A DNA stretch of 64,000 nucleotides from DASTCZ01 sp035308165 (GTDB lineage Bacteria; Acidobacteriota; Terriglobia; Acidiferrales; UBA7541): contig DATGHC010000015.1 of the NCBI GenBank assembly GCA_035308165.1, forward strand, positions 1-64,000, given 5' to 3'. Both the position numbers and the translations under genes were made by a program. The notes beneath the pieces were generated by a model. The model saw nothing but the letters and a program-made list of their open reading frames with translations. It was not told the DNA's origin and did not search any database. Of the stretch, positions 39,560 to 47,334 are shown in pieces; position 1 is the first letter of the stretch, and each line of letters starts with the position of its first letter.

Positions 39560-39709
39560 GGGGACCTCGCTTGTTCGTGGATGCAGTGGTGGTGAAATGA
39601 AAGCTTAGTCCGCAGTCCGAGCAGGAGTCAACATTTGGACCGAGCATTCTCGGTGCGGCCTTTGCGTCCCGTGAGTCCCAGCGATGAAGCCTTTGGTTTT
39701 GAGGTAAAT

Positions 39710-41188
39710 CTATTTCTGCGGCACTTTGCGGTGGCGGATCAACGACCGCCACTCGATCAGTTCCGCGAGCAGCGCCTTCTCAATCATGGAGGTGATACGC
39801 AGCACAGTCGGCCAGGTCTGGGACAGCTGCAACTGCTTGTCCCATTGAATCAACATGCGATGCAATTCCCGGTAGCGGTCGCGGCGGCGCTGGTAATCGT
39901 TCACGATCAGCAGCGCCCCCGCCACCGTCGCGATTTGAAAACCGGTGGTCGCCGCCAGAGAAATCACCGGCTTCCAGTTTCCCAGCAGACCGTAATCCAG
40001 GCCGCGGGCGTTCAGCACCATCCACAAATTGAAATACCCGGCGAGAAAGACGCTGGACCAGGTTACGATTTGATATTGGCGGATTTTTTTCGCCGCTCGA
40101 TCGGCGTGGCGCGAAAAATATTCAATCTGATTTTGCACGCGGTCGGCGCGATAGAGCCGCTTGAAATCCTCCAAAGCAGCGTGACGGGCTTCGCGATCGG
40201 ACATGTTCAGGAAATTCAGCGAGGTAAGCATCCCCGCAAGTTCGGGCACAACTTCCGGCCCGACCACGTCGTAAATTACCGGCGTCCGCCACAGTGCCAA
40301 ACACGAGCGGCAGATTTCCGCCGCGGTGCGCACGCGAGTCCAGACAACTTGCCGCCGCGACAACTTCATGAGGGTTGGAAGGGTCGCGGCCATGATGCCC
40401 AGTACGATTCCCAGACCCAGCCAGATGGAGCTGTTGCCGGGAAGCGATGTCCGCCCGGACAAAAGGGCCGCAGCCGCGGTGCAGAAAATTGGGATAGCGG
40501 CAAGCCGCCGAAATTGGGGCGCAACGCGATTGGCATTTTCATCCACCTTGATGAACCAGGCCTCGGCTTTTCCCAGTGGAGTGTCCGCGGGAATTTCGGT
40601 TGGCGGGTCCGGCATTGCAGTCAAGAACTCCATCTCGGGATCATGGAGGAGCTGCGAATCCTGATTGAGATGTTGCACGACTCCCGTCGCGCTGTGGATC
40701 CAAATGACGGGCCGGCCTTGATCGCGGGCGAACGCCACAATGTCTGCCGTTCCTCCCAGCCCCTGACTGGGCGCTCCGTCCCACAAGGCGATGAGCAGCC
40801 GGCTCTGTTGGACGGTTTCGATGCCGCATTCGTAATAAAGCTCGTCGGGAGTTTCACTGGCTCCGGTGACTTCGACGGAAAGCGCTGCGGCCATCACTTT
40901 TTCCGCGCGACGCCAGGTGGCGTCATCAAAATCAGCGCGAAATTTTTCCTTGGGAAACGGAAGGAAAACCCTGAGCGGCAGATTCAACTCCATGCAAGTT
41001 TCCGCAAAGAGCAAATCTCCGCCCGCGGCCGTGGACGAAACTCCGTAAACAACGCCCGGAACCTTGGACTTCCACTCCGCCAGAATCGTGCGAATGGCTT
41101 CCCGGCTGCGGTTTTCATCGGGAAGGTTGCGGTGGCCCGTAAATCCTATGGCCAGCACTGGCGGAAGCGTAATGGGAGATCGGCTCAC
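39710..41188 (-). CDS. SLOG-domain protein with SLATT-like membrane module
   Basis: A 492-residue protein. Residues about 11-168 match a SLOG/Rossmannoid nucleotide-sensor domain: LAIGFTGHRNLP, GVSSTAAGGDLLFAE, RVFLPFPKEKF, SRLLIALWDGAPSQGLGGTADIVAFA. Four membrane helices follow in two pairs (about 228-245, 254-275, 373-392, 408-428), each flanked by charged helices (EDFKRLYRADRVQNQIEYFSR; RRRDRYRELHRML), as in SLATT/DUF4231 effectors. SLOG domains bind nucleotide-derived signals (for example in Thoeris ThsA); SLATT domains are predicted pore formers. It overlaps the TIR gene upstream by 4 bases (ATGA), so the two are coupled. Function inferred. Confidence 0.75.
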   Translation of the reverse strand: MSRSPITLPPVLAIGFTGHRNLPDENRSREAIRTILAEWKSKVPGVVYGVSSTAAGGDLLFAETCMELNLPLRVFLPFPKEKFRADFDDATWRRAEKVMAAALSVEVTGASETPDELYYECGIETVQQSRLLIALWDGAPSQGLGGTADIVAFARDQGRPVIWIHSATGVVQHLNQDSQLLHDPEMEFLTAMPDPPTEIPADTPLGKAEAWFIKVDENANRVAPQFRRLAAIPIFCTAAAALLSGRTSLPGNSSIWLGLGIVLGIMAATLPTLMKLSRRQVVWTRVRTAAEICRSCLALWRTPVIYDVVGPEVVPELAGMLTSLNFLNMSDREARHAALEDFKRLYRADRVQNQIEYFSRHADRAAKKIRQYQIVTWSSVFLAGYFNLWMVLNARGLDYGLLGNWKPVISLAATTGFQIATVAGALLIVNDYQRRRDRYRELHRMLIQWDKQLQLSQTWPTVLRITSMIEKALLAELIEWRSLIRHRKVPQK

Positions 41189-43131
41189 TGAATCTGCAGG
41201 CGAGACTTCATCAAGACAACAACGTAGGGATTCACAGTCGAAAGCGTATAGTAAAGACTCAGCTCAGAACCTTGCAGCTTCGTCCAGCGCTCCACTACAT
41301 ACGGCCCCCAGGCTCCGCCGTGCACTGCGCCCGGATTGGCCTGATTTTTCGGCCCGAAAACAGGGCCTGCGAGTCCATCATCCGGTGTCCGTTGGGGAAT
41401 GTGAACGAATTTTCCAGCGGCGCCGTCGCGGGCGATGTTGAAGATGATCTGCGGCTCGCTCCACACGCCCCAAGGAGTACGCGAATAAGAAAACGCGATG
41501 CCGATTGTTGGCGTCCGGCGATCGTAGGTCATCAACCACAAACCAAGGTCTTTACACCAGGTCACAGATATGTCGCCGAGCGAATCATTCTCGACAATGG
41601 GATGCGCGTCCGTCTCCTTCGCACTCCACTTCGGCGCGGAAGCGGCATCGAATCCCGCGAAATAAAGCGTGCCCTTGCCGGATTCAAATTGCGCCACTGG
41701 AACGATGGAGAGATAAGCCTTGCTGTTCCGATATTGTCCCGTGCCCCAAATCAGGACGAATGGCCCGCCCGGAGGCAAGCCAGAAATCTGCCCCGGTGAA
41801 ATATGCATGGACATGCGGATGAATTTTCCCTCCGGAAGTTGTGAGATTGTACGCAGCGGAGTGAATTCCGTAGGGGGCGTGAATTTTGTAATCAGCGAGC
41901 GGGTGAAAGCCGGGCCCTTGGAATCGTTTGAATTGAGGACCACATACATTTGGCCGCCGATGCTGAGGCCCGCGACTGGAACTTCCATAACACCCATGGA
42001 TATGCCCGGAGGCAAGATCTCAAGATACTTGCGGCGATCCATCAAGAGATCCACTTTGACTCCGGCATCGGGATTGAGGGTATCCGTCATCCCGAGAGTG
42101 TCCGGTGCGCGGACGCCACGGCCAACGATGTCGCCGAAAAGGAAATATGCGTTTCCCTGGTGCTCAAAGGAGACGCCCAGGTTGGCGCCCTCCATTCCAA
42201 ATCTCGAAAAGGTTTGACTAAGAGTTGGCTGATGCTTCTCTTTGTCTTCATCGCCGATAAGTTGTTCGACTTTTACGCTGGAGCCGGGAATGTATTGGAG
42301 GGTCTTCTCAAATTTGGAAGGCTGGCTGGGAGGAACGGAAGGTTTCTTGGCCAATGAAGTGGCGGCGACTGGCGGAGCCACGACAGGCGGAGCGGAAGGT
42401 GGCGTGCTTGCGGAAGGTTTGGTCGCTGGTGCCGTGGCGGATCCCGAGTTTACTGGCGGCGTCGCCGGCGGAGTAATAGCTGGCGACGCGGGTTGCGGGG
42501 CGGGAATCGTCGCCACACTCCGGGAGGGATTGGCGGGAGCAAGATACAGAGATTTGAAGACCATAAATCCAAGAAGGAGTATGACGAGAAGCAGTCCACC
42601 GATTACCGCGTAAATCCACGCTGGGCGCGTATGGGTCGGAAGTATCTGCGTATCCGTCGGATGTTTAATGGGAGGCAAGGACGGGGCTGCATGCAGATCA
42701 TGGGGGTAAACGGGGGGTACTCGCGGCTCCCTCAATAGAATGGTTTTGACGTTTGCGGCCAGCATTTTCAGGTGAGCTTCAAGCGGGGGAGTCACCGCGT
42801 CGAGCCAATGAACGCTGCCAATAAAATAGTCCAGCGTCTTGCTGGGAAGCACCTGCTCAATGCGCAGCGGCATGACGGTGACACCCTTGCTGACCGCGCG
42901 CTCTATCTCCCTGGAGATGTGGGCTGATAAATTCGCCTTCGAGGAAAAAACGAGAACCATGATGCGGCAGGCATTGATGGCGTCGATGATGGACTCGCCA
43001 TATTCCATGCCGGGCACAACATCGCGCGGAGCGATCCAGCAACGTACGCCGGCGGACTCCAGCGTGTTGCACACGGCATCGGCCACTGCCTTATCGGCTG
43101 AGGCATAGCTGACGAATACGTCGTGCGTCAT
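41185..43131 (-). CDS. TIR-transmembrane-DUF4185 receptor-like protein
   Basis: A 648-residue protein from ATG 43131. Residues 3-135 are a TIR domain: HDVFVSYASADKAVAD, the BB-loop CWIAPRDVVPG and the helix SREIERAV with Glu75, the position of the catalytic Glu in NAD-cleaving TIRs. One membrane helix lies at about 171-193 (AWIYAVIGGLLLVILLLGF). A Pro/Ala/Ser-rich linker (about 200-285) leads to a DUF4185 beta-propeller-like domain (about 300-648; AYFLFGDIVG, PFVLIWGTGQYRNSKAYL, TPWGVWSEP, HGGAWGPYVVERW). With the TIR inside, the DUF4185 would be outside. It is the first gene of a two-gene operon with the SLOG-SLATT protein. The ligand is unknown; DUF4185 resembles glycan-acting folds. Confidence 0.85.
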   Translation of the reverse strand: MTHDVFVSYASADKAVADAVCNTLESAGVRCWIAPRDVVPGMEYGESIIDAINACRIMVLVFSSKANLSAHISREIERAVSKGVTVMPLRIEQVLPSKTLDYFIGSVHWLDAVTPPLEAHLKMLAANVKTILLREPRVPPVYPHDLHAAPSLPPIKHPTDTQILPTHTRPAWIYAVIGGLLLVILLLGFMVFKSLYLAPANPSRSVATIPAPQPASPAITPPATPPVNSGSATAPATKPSASTPPSAPPVVAPPVAATSLAKKPSVPPSQPSKFEKTLQYIPGSSVKVEQLIGDEDKEKHQPTLSQTFSRFGMEGANLGVSFEHQGNAYFLFGDIVGRGVRAPDTLGMTDTLNPDAGVKVDLLMDRRKYLEILPPGISMGVMEVPVAGLSIGGQMYVVLNSNDSKGPAFTRSLITKFTPPTEFTPLRTISQLPEGKFIRMSMHISPGQISGLPPGGPFVLIWGTGQYRNSKAYLSIVPVAQFESGKGTLYFAGFDAASAPKWSAKETDAHPIVENDSLGDISVTWCKDLGLWLMTYDRRTPTIGIAFSYSRTPWGVWSEPQIIFNIARDGAAGKFVHIPQRTPDDGLAGPVFGPKNQANPGAVHGGAWGPYVVERWTKLQGSELSLYYTLSTVNPYVVVLMKSRLQIQ

Positions 43132-43324
43132 GGAAGCGCGAATTCCTTTCAATCAAAAAGTCCGTCGGGGGCCGTTTGTGGGCGGATTCTAGCACGCAAT
43201 TTCGGTGATTGTGGACAAGAGAAAAAGGTCGGGGCGAGGTTGTTGATTTGCGAAAGAGAAATCGTACTTTGGGCGGAAGGACGCCTGAAAAACTTTGGTT
43301 GGCGGTATCTGTAAGCCTTCGGTC

Positions 43325-43576
43325 CTAATTGGCCGCCGTTATGAACTTCGGATTGATGAATATGAAGTGAAGATTCCCATCTCGAGATGTGAATTGAAGC
43401 TCAGCTCTTCCAATCTCGTCATACCCGTTGAACACGATTGGTCGTCCAACAATTTCAGTTATTGCTTGCTGGTCTTCAACCGGCAGGTCATCAATGAACC
43501 CGGGCGGCAATTCCGTGAGCGCTACGATCTCTCCCGACTTGAGTTTCTTTTTTTGAGCATTACTCATCTCGGTCAT
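43325..43576 (-). CDS. Small hypothetical protein
   Basis: An 83-residue soluble protein: KLKSGEIVALTELPPGFIDDLP, EDQQAITEIVGRPIVFNGYD, GRAELQF. It looks like a small acidobacterial family with the pattern 'L..LPPG..DDLP.EDQ.AI..IVG.P....GYD..GRAEL.F', function unknown. It is 193 bases upstream of the TIR gene on the same strand, too far for certain co-transcription. Confidence 0.6.
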   Translation of the reverse strand: MTEMSNAQKKKLKSGEIVALTELPPGFIDDLPVEDQQAITEIVGRPIVFNGYDEIGRAELQFTSRDGNLHFIFINPKFITAAN

Positions 43577-43774
43577 CTCCAGACGCGATGTAATTCAGAA
43601 ACTAAGGACACCCTTCGTTTTAACGCCTTCGACCCTTGATCAGCCACGTCAGAAGAAGTCGCAAGAACAGTCGCCAGAATCAGCATCACTAATCTTATCC
43701 CCACATGATCACCCTTCATTTAGGCCGCTCATTTTTCCGCCCAACATTATGGTGAGAGTTGTGGCTGGATTCGA

Positions 43775-44311
43775 CTACTTCTTCTTTTCAAATTCGACCG
43801 TCCGATGGTCAGGATCGTCTAGAGAGTAGCTAAGGCTGATTGCGGACCATCCCCTGGAAACGATGAGCGGAAACCCATATGGCCCGTGACTTTCGTGGTC
43901 GGAAGGGGCAAACGCTTCAAAATCAAGTTGAAGATGTTCCCTTCCTTGCCAAGAAGCAAGTTTCCAGACGCCACTTCCGGAATCCAGCCGCATTGGTGGC
44001 TTCATATAATTTGGAGGGACCGGTTCAAGTCCTTCGGGCAGGTCAAAAGCGACAAAACTGCCGTCCGCGTTCACGACGACTCTAGCTGAAACTTTTTGAA
44101 GATCGTGGGGAAGATCCTGGCGGGACTGATCTGTCAGGATCCATGTCCCGATGACTTCATTCGGTTTGGTTTCCTTGCAGCCCAGCATCCCAAACAGCAA
44201 GGCAATGGGAAGAAGTCTCGGCAGAATCTTTAGCTGCGCGATGCTGAAAACACAACTCAAATTCGAGCGATTGAGAACAACAGTAATCGCGTTCCCAGGC
44301 CGGCCACGCAT
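43775..44311 (-). CDS. Putative lipoprotein
   Basis: About 178 residues, start uncertain. A lipobox-like LLFGMLGC (around residues 38-46) follows a hydrophobic stretch (LPRLLPIALLFGM), suggesting a lipoprotein; the true start is then probably an alternative codon near residue 24-28. The mature part starts ETKPNEVIGTWILTD and ends in a Lys-rich tail, a lipocalin-like 'GTW.LTD' opening. No family assigned. Confidence 0.5.
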   Translation of the reverse strand: MRGRPGNAITVVLNRSNLSCVFSIAQLKILPRLLPIALLFGMLGCKETKPNEVIGTWILTDQSRQDLPHDLQKVSARVVVNADGSFVAFDLPEGLEPVPPNYMKPPMRLDSGSGVWKLASWQGREHLQLDFEAFAPSDHESHGPYGFPLIVSRGWSAISLSYSLDDPDHRTVEFEKKK

Positions 44312-44401
44312 GAATGGAGCTTAGCATCTAGGAACTTACCTGCAGGGTACCGCGAGGGGCAAGGGCGCTAAAAAGAAAACCCGCGTGAACGGGAGGCCGA
44401 T

Positions 44402-44429
44402 TTGACGCCGATGGCGAGGCGCGATACTC
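44402..44429 (+). promoter_or_regulatory. Promoter before the Cys-rich leader
   Basis: TTGACG (44402-44407), about 16-17 bases, then TACTCT (44424-44429); an alternative -10 is TACAAT (44431-44436). Transcription would start about 44436, just before the leader ATG at 44444. Confidence 0.4.
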
Positions 44430-44443
44430 TTACAATGGTAATT

Positions 44444-44590
44444 ATGAGAAACGTTTCGACGGCCCACCACGGAAGCTCAGGCTCCACTGCTACGTCCGCC
44501 CTCGCGTGCGTTTGCTCCTGCGCGTGTTGTCGCATGGCGATGTGTAGGTACTCACATAAAACGAGCAGCCTGGGAGGCCTATCGGCCTAA
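44444..44590 (+). CDS. Cys-rich leader peptide (48 codons)
   Basis: From ATG 44444 to TAA 44590. The first 20 codons are Ser/Thr/Ala-rich; codons 22-34 read ACVCSCACCRMAMC with Cys codons at 22, 24, 26, 28, 29 and 34, far more than chance. The frame can be extended upstream to 44402, but the likely promoter is there. It stops 25 bases before an intrinsic terminator (44616-44645), and the ATP-grasp gene starts at 44693. This is the layout of a ribosome-mediated attenuator sensing charged tRNA-Cys. A RiPP precursor is an alternative reading. Confidence 0.5.
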   Translation: MRNVSTAHHGSSGSTATSALACVCSCACCRMAMCRYSHKTSSLGGLSA

Positions 44591-44615
44591 GTTCTAAGCA
44601 AAAGTGAAAGTTTCC

Positions 44616-44645
44616 GGGCCGCTCTTCACCGAGCGGCCCTTTTTA
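44616..44645 (+). terminator. Intrinsic terminator/attenuator before the ATP-grasp gene
   Basis: GGGCCGCTC (44616-44624), loop TTCACC, GAGCGGCCC (44631-44639), then TTTTT ATTTT. It lies between the leader peptide and the first structural gene. CGGCC (44583-44587), at the end of the leader frame, could pair with GGCCG (44617-44621) as an antiterminator; this pairing is only five bases. Confidence 0.8.
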
Positions 44646-44692
44646 TTTTAAGGCAATGAATTCAAGACAATGGGGTTGAGGGGGAAAAAAGC

Positions 44693-45667
44693 ATGAGTTC
44701 AAACGGGAAGCAGACAACAAGCAAGCCGATTGCGATTTACCACGAGCATCCGGACTGGTTCCGTCCGCTGTTCACGGAACTGGACAGGCGCGGGACGAAC
44801 TACGTGCGGCTGGACGCGCCGACACATCACTACGACGCGGGGGACAGCAAGGACAAATACTCGCTGGTGTTCAACCGGATGAGCCCTTCCGCGTATTTGC
44901 GGGGCCACGGCGACACGATTTTCTACACACTGAATTTTCTGAAGCATCTGGAGGACAACGGGACGCGTGTGGTGAACGGGCACCGCGCGTTCACCTACGA
45001 AACGTCGAAGGCGCTGCAACTATCGCTGCTGGATTCGCTGGGGCTGGGATATCCGCGCGCGCGGGTGATCCATCGGCCCGAGCAGGCACCCGCGGCGGCG
45101 AGCGAACTGCGGTTTCCCGTGGCGGTGAAGCCAAACATCGGCGGAAGCGGCGCGGGGGTGACGAAGTTCGAGAACATCGAGGAGCTTGAGAAGGCCGTGG
45201 CCAATAACGAAATCCAGTTGGGGATCGACAACACCGGACTGGTTCAGGAATTTATTCCCGCGCGCGGAGGATTCATCACGCGCGTAGAGGTGGTGGGCGG
45301 GAAATATATTTATGCCATTCGAGTCTATCTCTCCGGTGAAGGCTACAACCTGTGCCCCGCCGACATTTGCCAGACGACCGATGGAAAAGAACTGGTGCGC
45401 AACGCTTGCCCCGTGAATGCGGAGAAAACGGGATTGAAAGTGGAAGGGTACACGCCACCGAAAGATGTGATTGAGGCGGTGGAACGAATCATGCAGACGG
45501 CGGGGATCGAAGTGGGAGGAGTGGAATACATCGTGGATGACCGCGATGGAAGGCTGCTCTATTACGACGTGAACGCACTTTCCAATTTTGTGGCCGACGC
45601 GCCACGCGTGGTGGGGTTGGACCCGCACTCAATACTGGCGGATTTCCTGGAACGGGAGGCACGATAA
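44693..45667 (+). CDS. RimK-like ATP-grasp ligase
   Basis: A 324-residue protein of the ATP-grasp superfamily. An N-terminal pre-ATP-grasp domain (about 10-105; PIAIYHEHPDWFRPLF, VFNRMSPSAYLRGHG) is followed by the ATP-grasp fold: FPVAVKPNIGGSGAGVTKF (phosphate-binding loop), GLVQEFIPARGGFITRVEVV, YAIRVYL and the magnesium-binding end YYDVNALSNFV. RimK-like enzymes ligate amino acids or amines to carboxylates. A GAGGGGG ribosome site precedes the ATG. The stop overlaps the start of the flavin monooxygenase gene by one base (TAATG), so the two work together. Its substrate is unknown. Confidence 0.87.
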   Translation: MSSNGKQTTSKPIAIYHEHPDWFRPLFTELDRRGTNYVRLDAPTHHYDAGDSKDKYSLVFNRMSPSAYLRGHGDTIFYTLNFLKHLEDNGTRVVNGHRAFTYETSKALQLSLLDSLGLGYPRARVIHRPEQAPAAASELRFPVAVKPNIGGSGAGVTKFENIEELEKAVANNEIQLGIDNTGLVQEFIPARGGFITRVEVVGGKYIYAIRVYLSGEGYNLCPADICQTTDGKELVRNACPVNAEKTGLKVEGYTPPKDVIEAVERIMQTAGIEVGGVEYIVDDRDGRLLYYDVNALSNFVADAPRVVGLDPHSILADFLEREAR

Positions 45668-46719
45668 TGCGATACGGATACTGGATGCCGGTGTTTGGCG
45701 GGTGGCTGCGAAATGTGGCCGACGAAAACATGGAAGCGACGTGGCCGTACATCAAGCGGCTGGCACAACGAAGCGAAGAACTGGGCTACGACGTTACGCT
45801 GCTGGCGGAATTGCACCTGAATGACATCAAGGGACCGGAGGCGCCTTCGCTGGATGCCTGGTCCACGGCCGCGGCGCTGGCGGCGGTTACCTCAAAGTTG
45901 GAACTGATGGTGGCGGTGCGGCCGACGTTTCACTTACCGGCGTTGCTGGCCAAACAGGCGGCGAACATCGATCACATCAGCGGCGGGCGGATAACGCTGA
46001 ATGTGGTGTCGTCGTGGTGGGCGGAAGAGGCCAAGAAATACGGAGTGCAATTTGAGCAGCACGACGACCGCTACGCGCGCACGGCGGAGTGGCTGGACGT
46101 GGTGGACGGCGTGTGGAAGAAGGACCGGTTTTCATTCGCAGGAAAATACTATCGCGTGGATGACAATATCCTGCAGCCCAAGCCGGTGTCGCGTCCGCGG
46201 CCGACGATTTATGCGGGCGGCGAATCGGAGGCGGCGAAGGAGTTGATTGCGCAACGCTGCGATGCCTACCTGATGCACGGCGACTCGCCCGAGCGCGTGA
46301 GGGAAAAAATCGCCGACATGAGGCGGCGCCGAGAAAAGTATGGATTGCCGCCGATGTCGTTTGGCGTGGCGGGATATGCGATTGTGCGCGACACGACGCA
46401 AGAAGCAGAGGCGGAGCGGCGGCGGATCATAGATGTGAAGCAGAACGCCGCGGGAAACCAGAACTACGAACAGTGGCTGGCCGGGACTCAATTAGAGAAG
46501 CGCGTGTCGATGGAAGATTATTCGGTGTCGAACCGCGGATTGCAATCGGGCTTGGTGGGAACAGCCGAGCAAGTCGCCACGCGCGTGGCGGAATTTGAAG
46601 AGGCGGGGGTAGATTTGCTGCTGCTGCAATCGAGTCCGCAATTGGAAGAGATGGAGCGGTTCGCGGAGGAGATTATTCGGCCGGGTATCAAAGCGGAGAC
46701 TAAATCAGCGAGAGTGTAA
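45667..46719 (+). CDS. LLM-class flavin-dependent monooxygenase (SsuD/SfnG-like)
   Basis: A 350-residue luciferase-like monooxygenase with the TIM-barrel motifs RYGYWMPVFGGWL, GYDVTLLAELHLND, KLELMVAVRPTFHLPALLAKQ, SGGRITLNVVSSWWAEEA and RPTIYAGGESEAAKEL. The pattern is nearest to FMNH2-dependent alkanesulfonate or dimethylsulfone monooxygenases, which release sulfite from organosulfur compounds. Coupled to the ATP-grasp gene. With the Cys-rich leader upstream, a role in sulfur scavenging is plausible. A separate flavin reductase gene is not in the window. Confidence 0.87.
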   Translation: MRYGYWMPVFGGWLRNVADENMEATWPYIKRLAQRSEELGYDVTLLAELHLNDIKGPEAPSLDAWSTAAALAAVTSKLELMVAVRPTFHLPALLAKQAANIDHISGGRITLNVVSSWWAEEAKKYGVQFEQHDDRYARTAEWLDVVDGVWKKDRFSFAGKYYRVDDNILQPKPVSRPRPTIYAGGESEAAKELIAQRCDAYLMHGDSPERVREKIADMRRRREKYGLPPMSFGVAGYAIVRDTTQEAEAERRRIIDVKQNAAGNQNYEQWLAGTQLEKRVSMEDYSVSNRGLQSGLVGTAEQVATRVAEFEEAGVDLLLLQSSPQLEEMERFAEEIIRPGIKAETKSARV

Positions 46720-46724
46720 ATCTG

Positions 46725-46809
46725 TGGTGCGGAAGGAGGGATTCGAACCCTCACGCCTTACGGCGCCACCCCCTCAAGATGGTGCGTCTGCCAGTTCCGC
46801 CACTTCCGC
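46725..46809 (-). tRNA. tRNA-Leu (anticodon GAG)
   Basis: The minus strand from 46809 gives acceptor arm GCGGAAG, D arm GGCGGAACTGGCAGAC, anticodon stem CCATC/GGTGG with loop TTGAGGG (anticodon GAG), a long variable arm, T arm GGGTTCGAATCCC and 3' CTTCCGC-A with encoded CCA at 46725-46727. It lies just after the monooxygenase stop and 81 bases from the end of secG. Confidence 0.95.
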
Positions 46810-46890
46810 ACGGGAGTGTGAGGAGATGATTCTAACTTGAGCGCGAACTGTGAGCAAGCACACGGACGGAAATGAAATCAGAGAAAAGAG

Positions 46891-47319
46891 TTATCTGCCC
46901 GGTGCGGGAGTGGTTGACGGCGGAGTCACTGGCGGCGCCGCAGGTTTCGCGGGCGCCGGGGCTGAAGACGCGGGCTTGCTGTACTTTTCAAGAATGGACC
47001 GGCCAGTGCCGCCACCCAGGTTTATGTCCCCGCGCACTCCCAGCAACAACGAGGTGAGCATGAACATGACAGCGCACCAAGTGGTGGCGCGGGAAAGAAA
47101 CGTCGCGGCGCCGCGCGGGCCGAAGGCAGTCTGGCTGCCTGCGCCTCCGAATGCGCCGGCCAAATCAGCAGCAGTGCCGCTTTGCAGGAGCACTACGATC
47201 GCCAGGACGAAACACACGATGATGTGAACGGTCAGGAGAAGGGCAGTGAACTTCCATCCCGCCCAGAGGATCAATCCCCCGATGGCGAATGAAATCGCCC
47301 ATTTGACTTCACTTGGCAT
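46891..47319 (-). CDS. secG: Preprotein translocase subunit SecG
   Basis: A 142-residue membrane protein. Helix 1 (about 26-47, ALLLTVHIIVCFVLAIVVLLQ), the SecG signature LLQSG...GAFGGAGSQTAFG, and helix 2 (ATTWCAVMFMLTSLLLGV). A Pro/Ala-rich C-terminal tail is typical of Acidobacteriota SecG. A 25-residue N-terminal extension with its own hydrophobic stretch is present; a shorter start is possible. It follows tpiA by 15 bases. Confidence 0.9.
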   Translation of the reverse strand: MPSEVKWAISFAIGGLILWAGWKFTALLLTVHIIVCFVLAIVVLLQSGTAADLAGAFGGAGSQTAFGPRGAATFLSRATTWCAVMFMLTSLLLGVRGDINLGGGTGRSILEKYSKPASSAPAPAKPAAPPVTPPSTTPAPGR

Positions 47320-47334
47320 CTACTCTCTCTCCCG

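Noticed and set aside
39635..41191. 518-codon plus-strand frame opposite the SLOG-SLATT gene
   Set aside because: Longer than the real gene but without protein character; the minus-strand protein has coherent motifs and helices.
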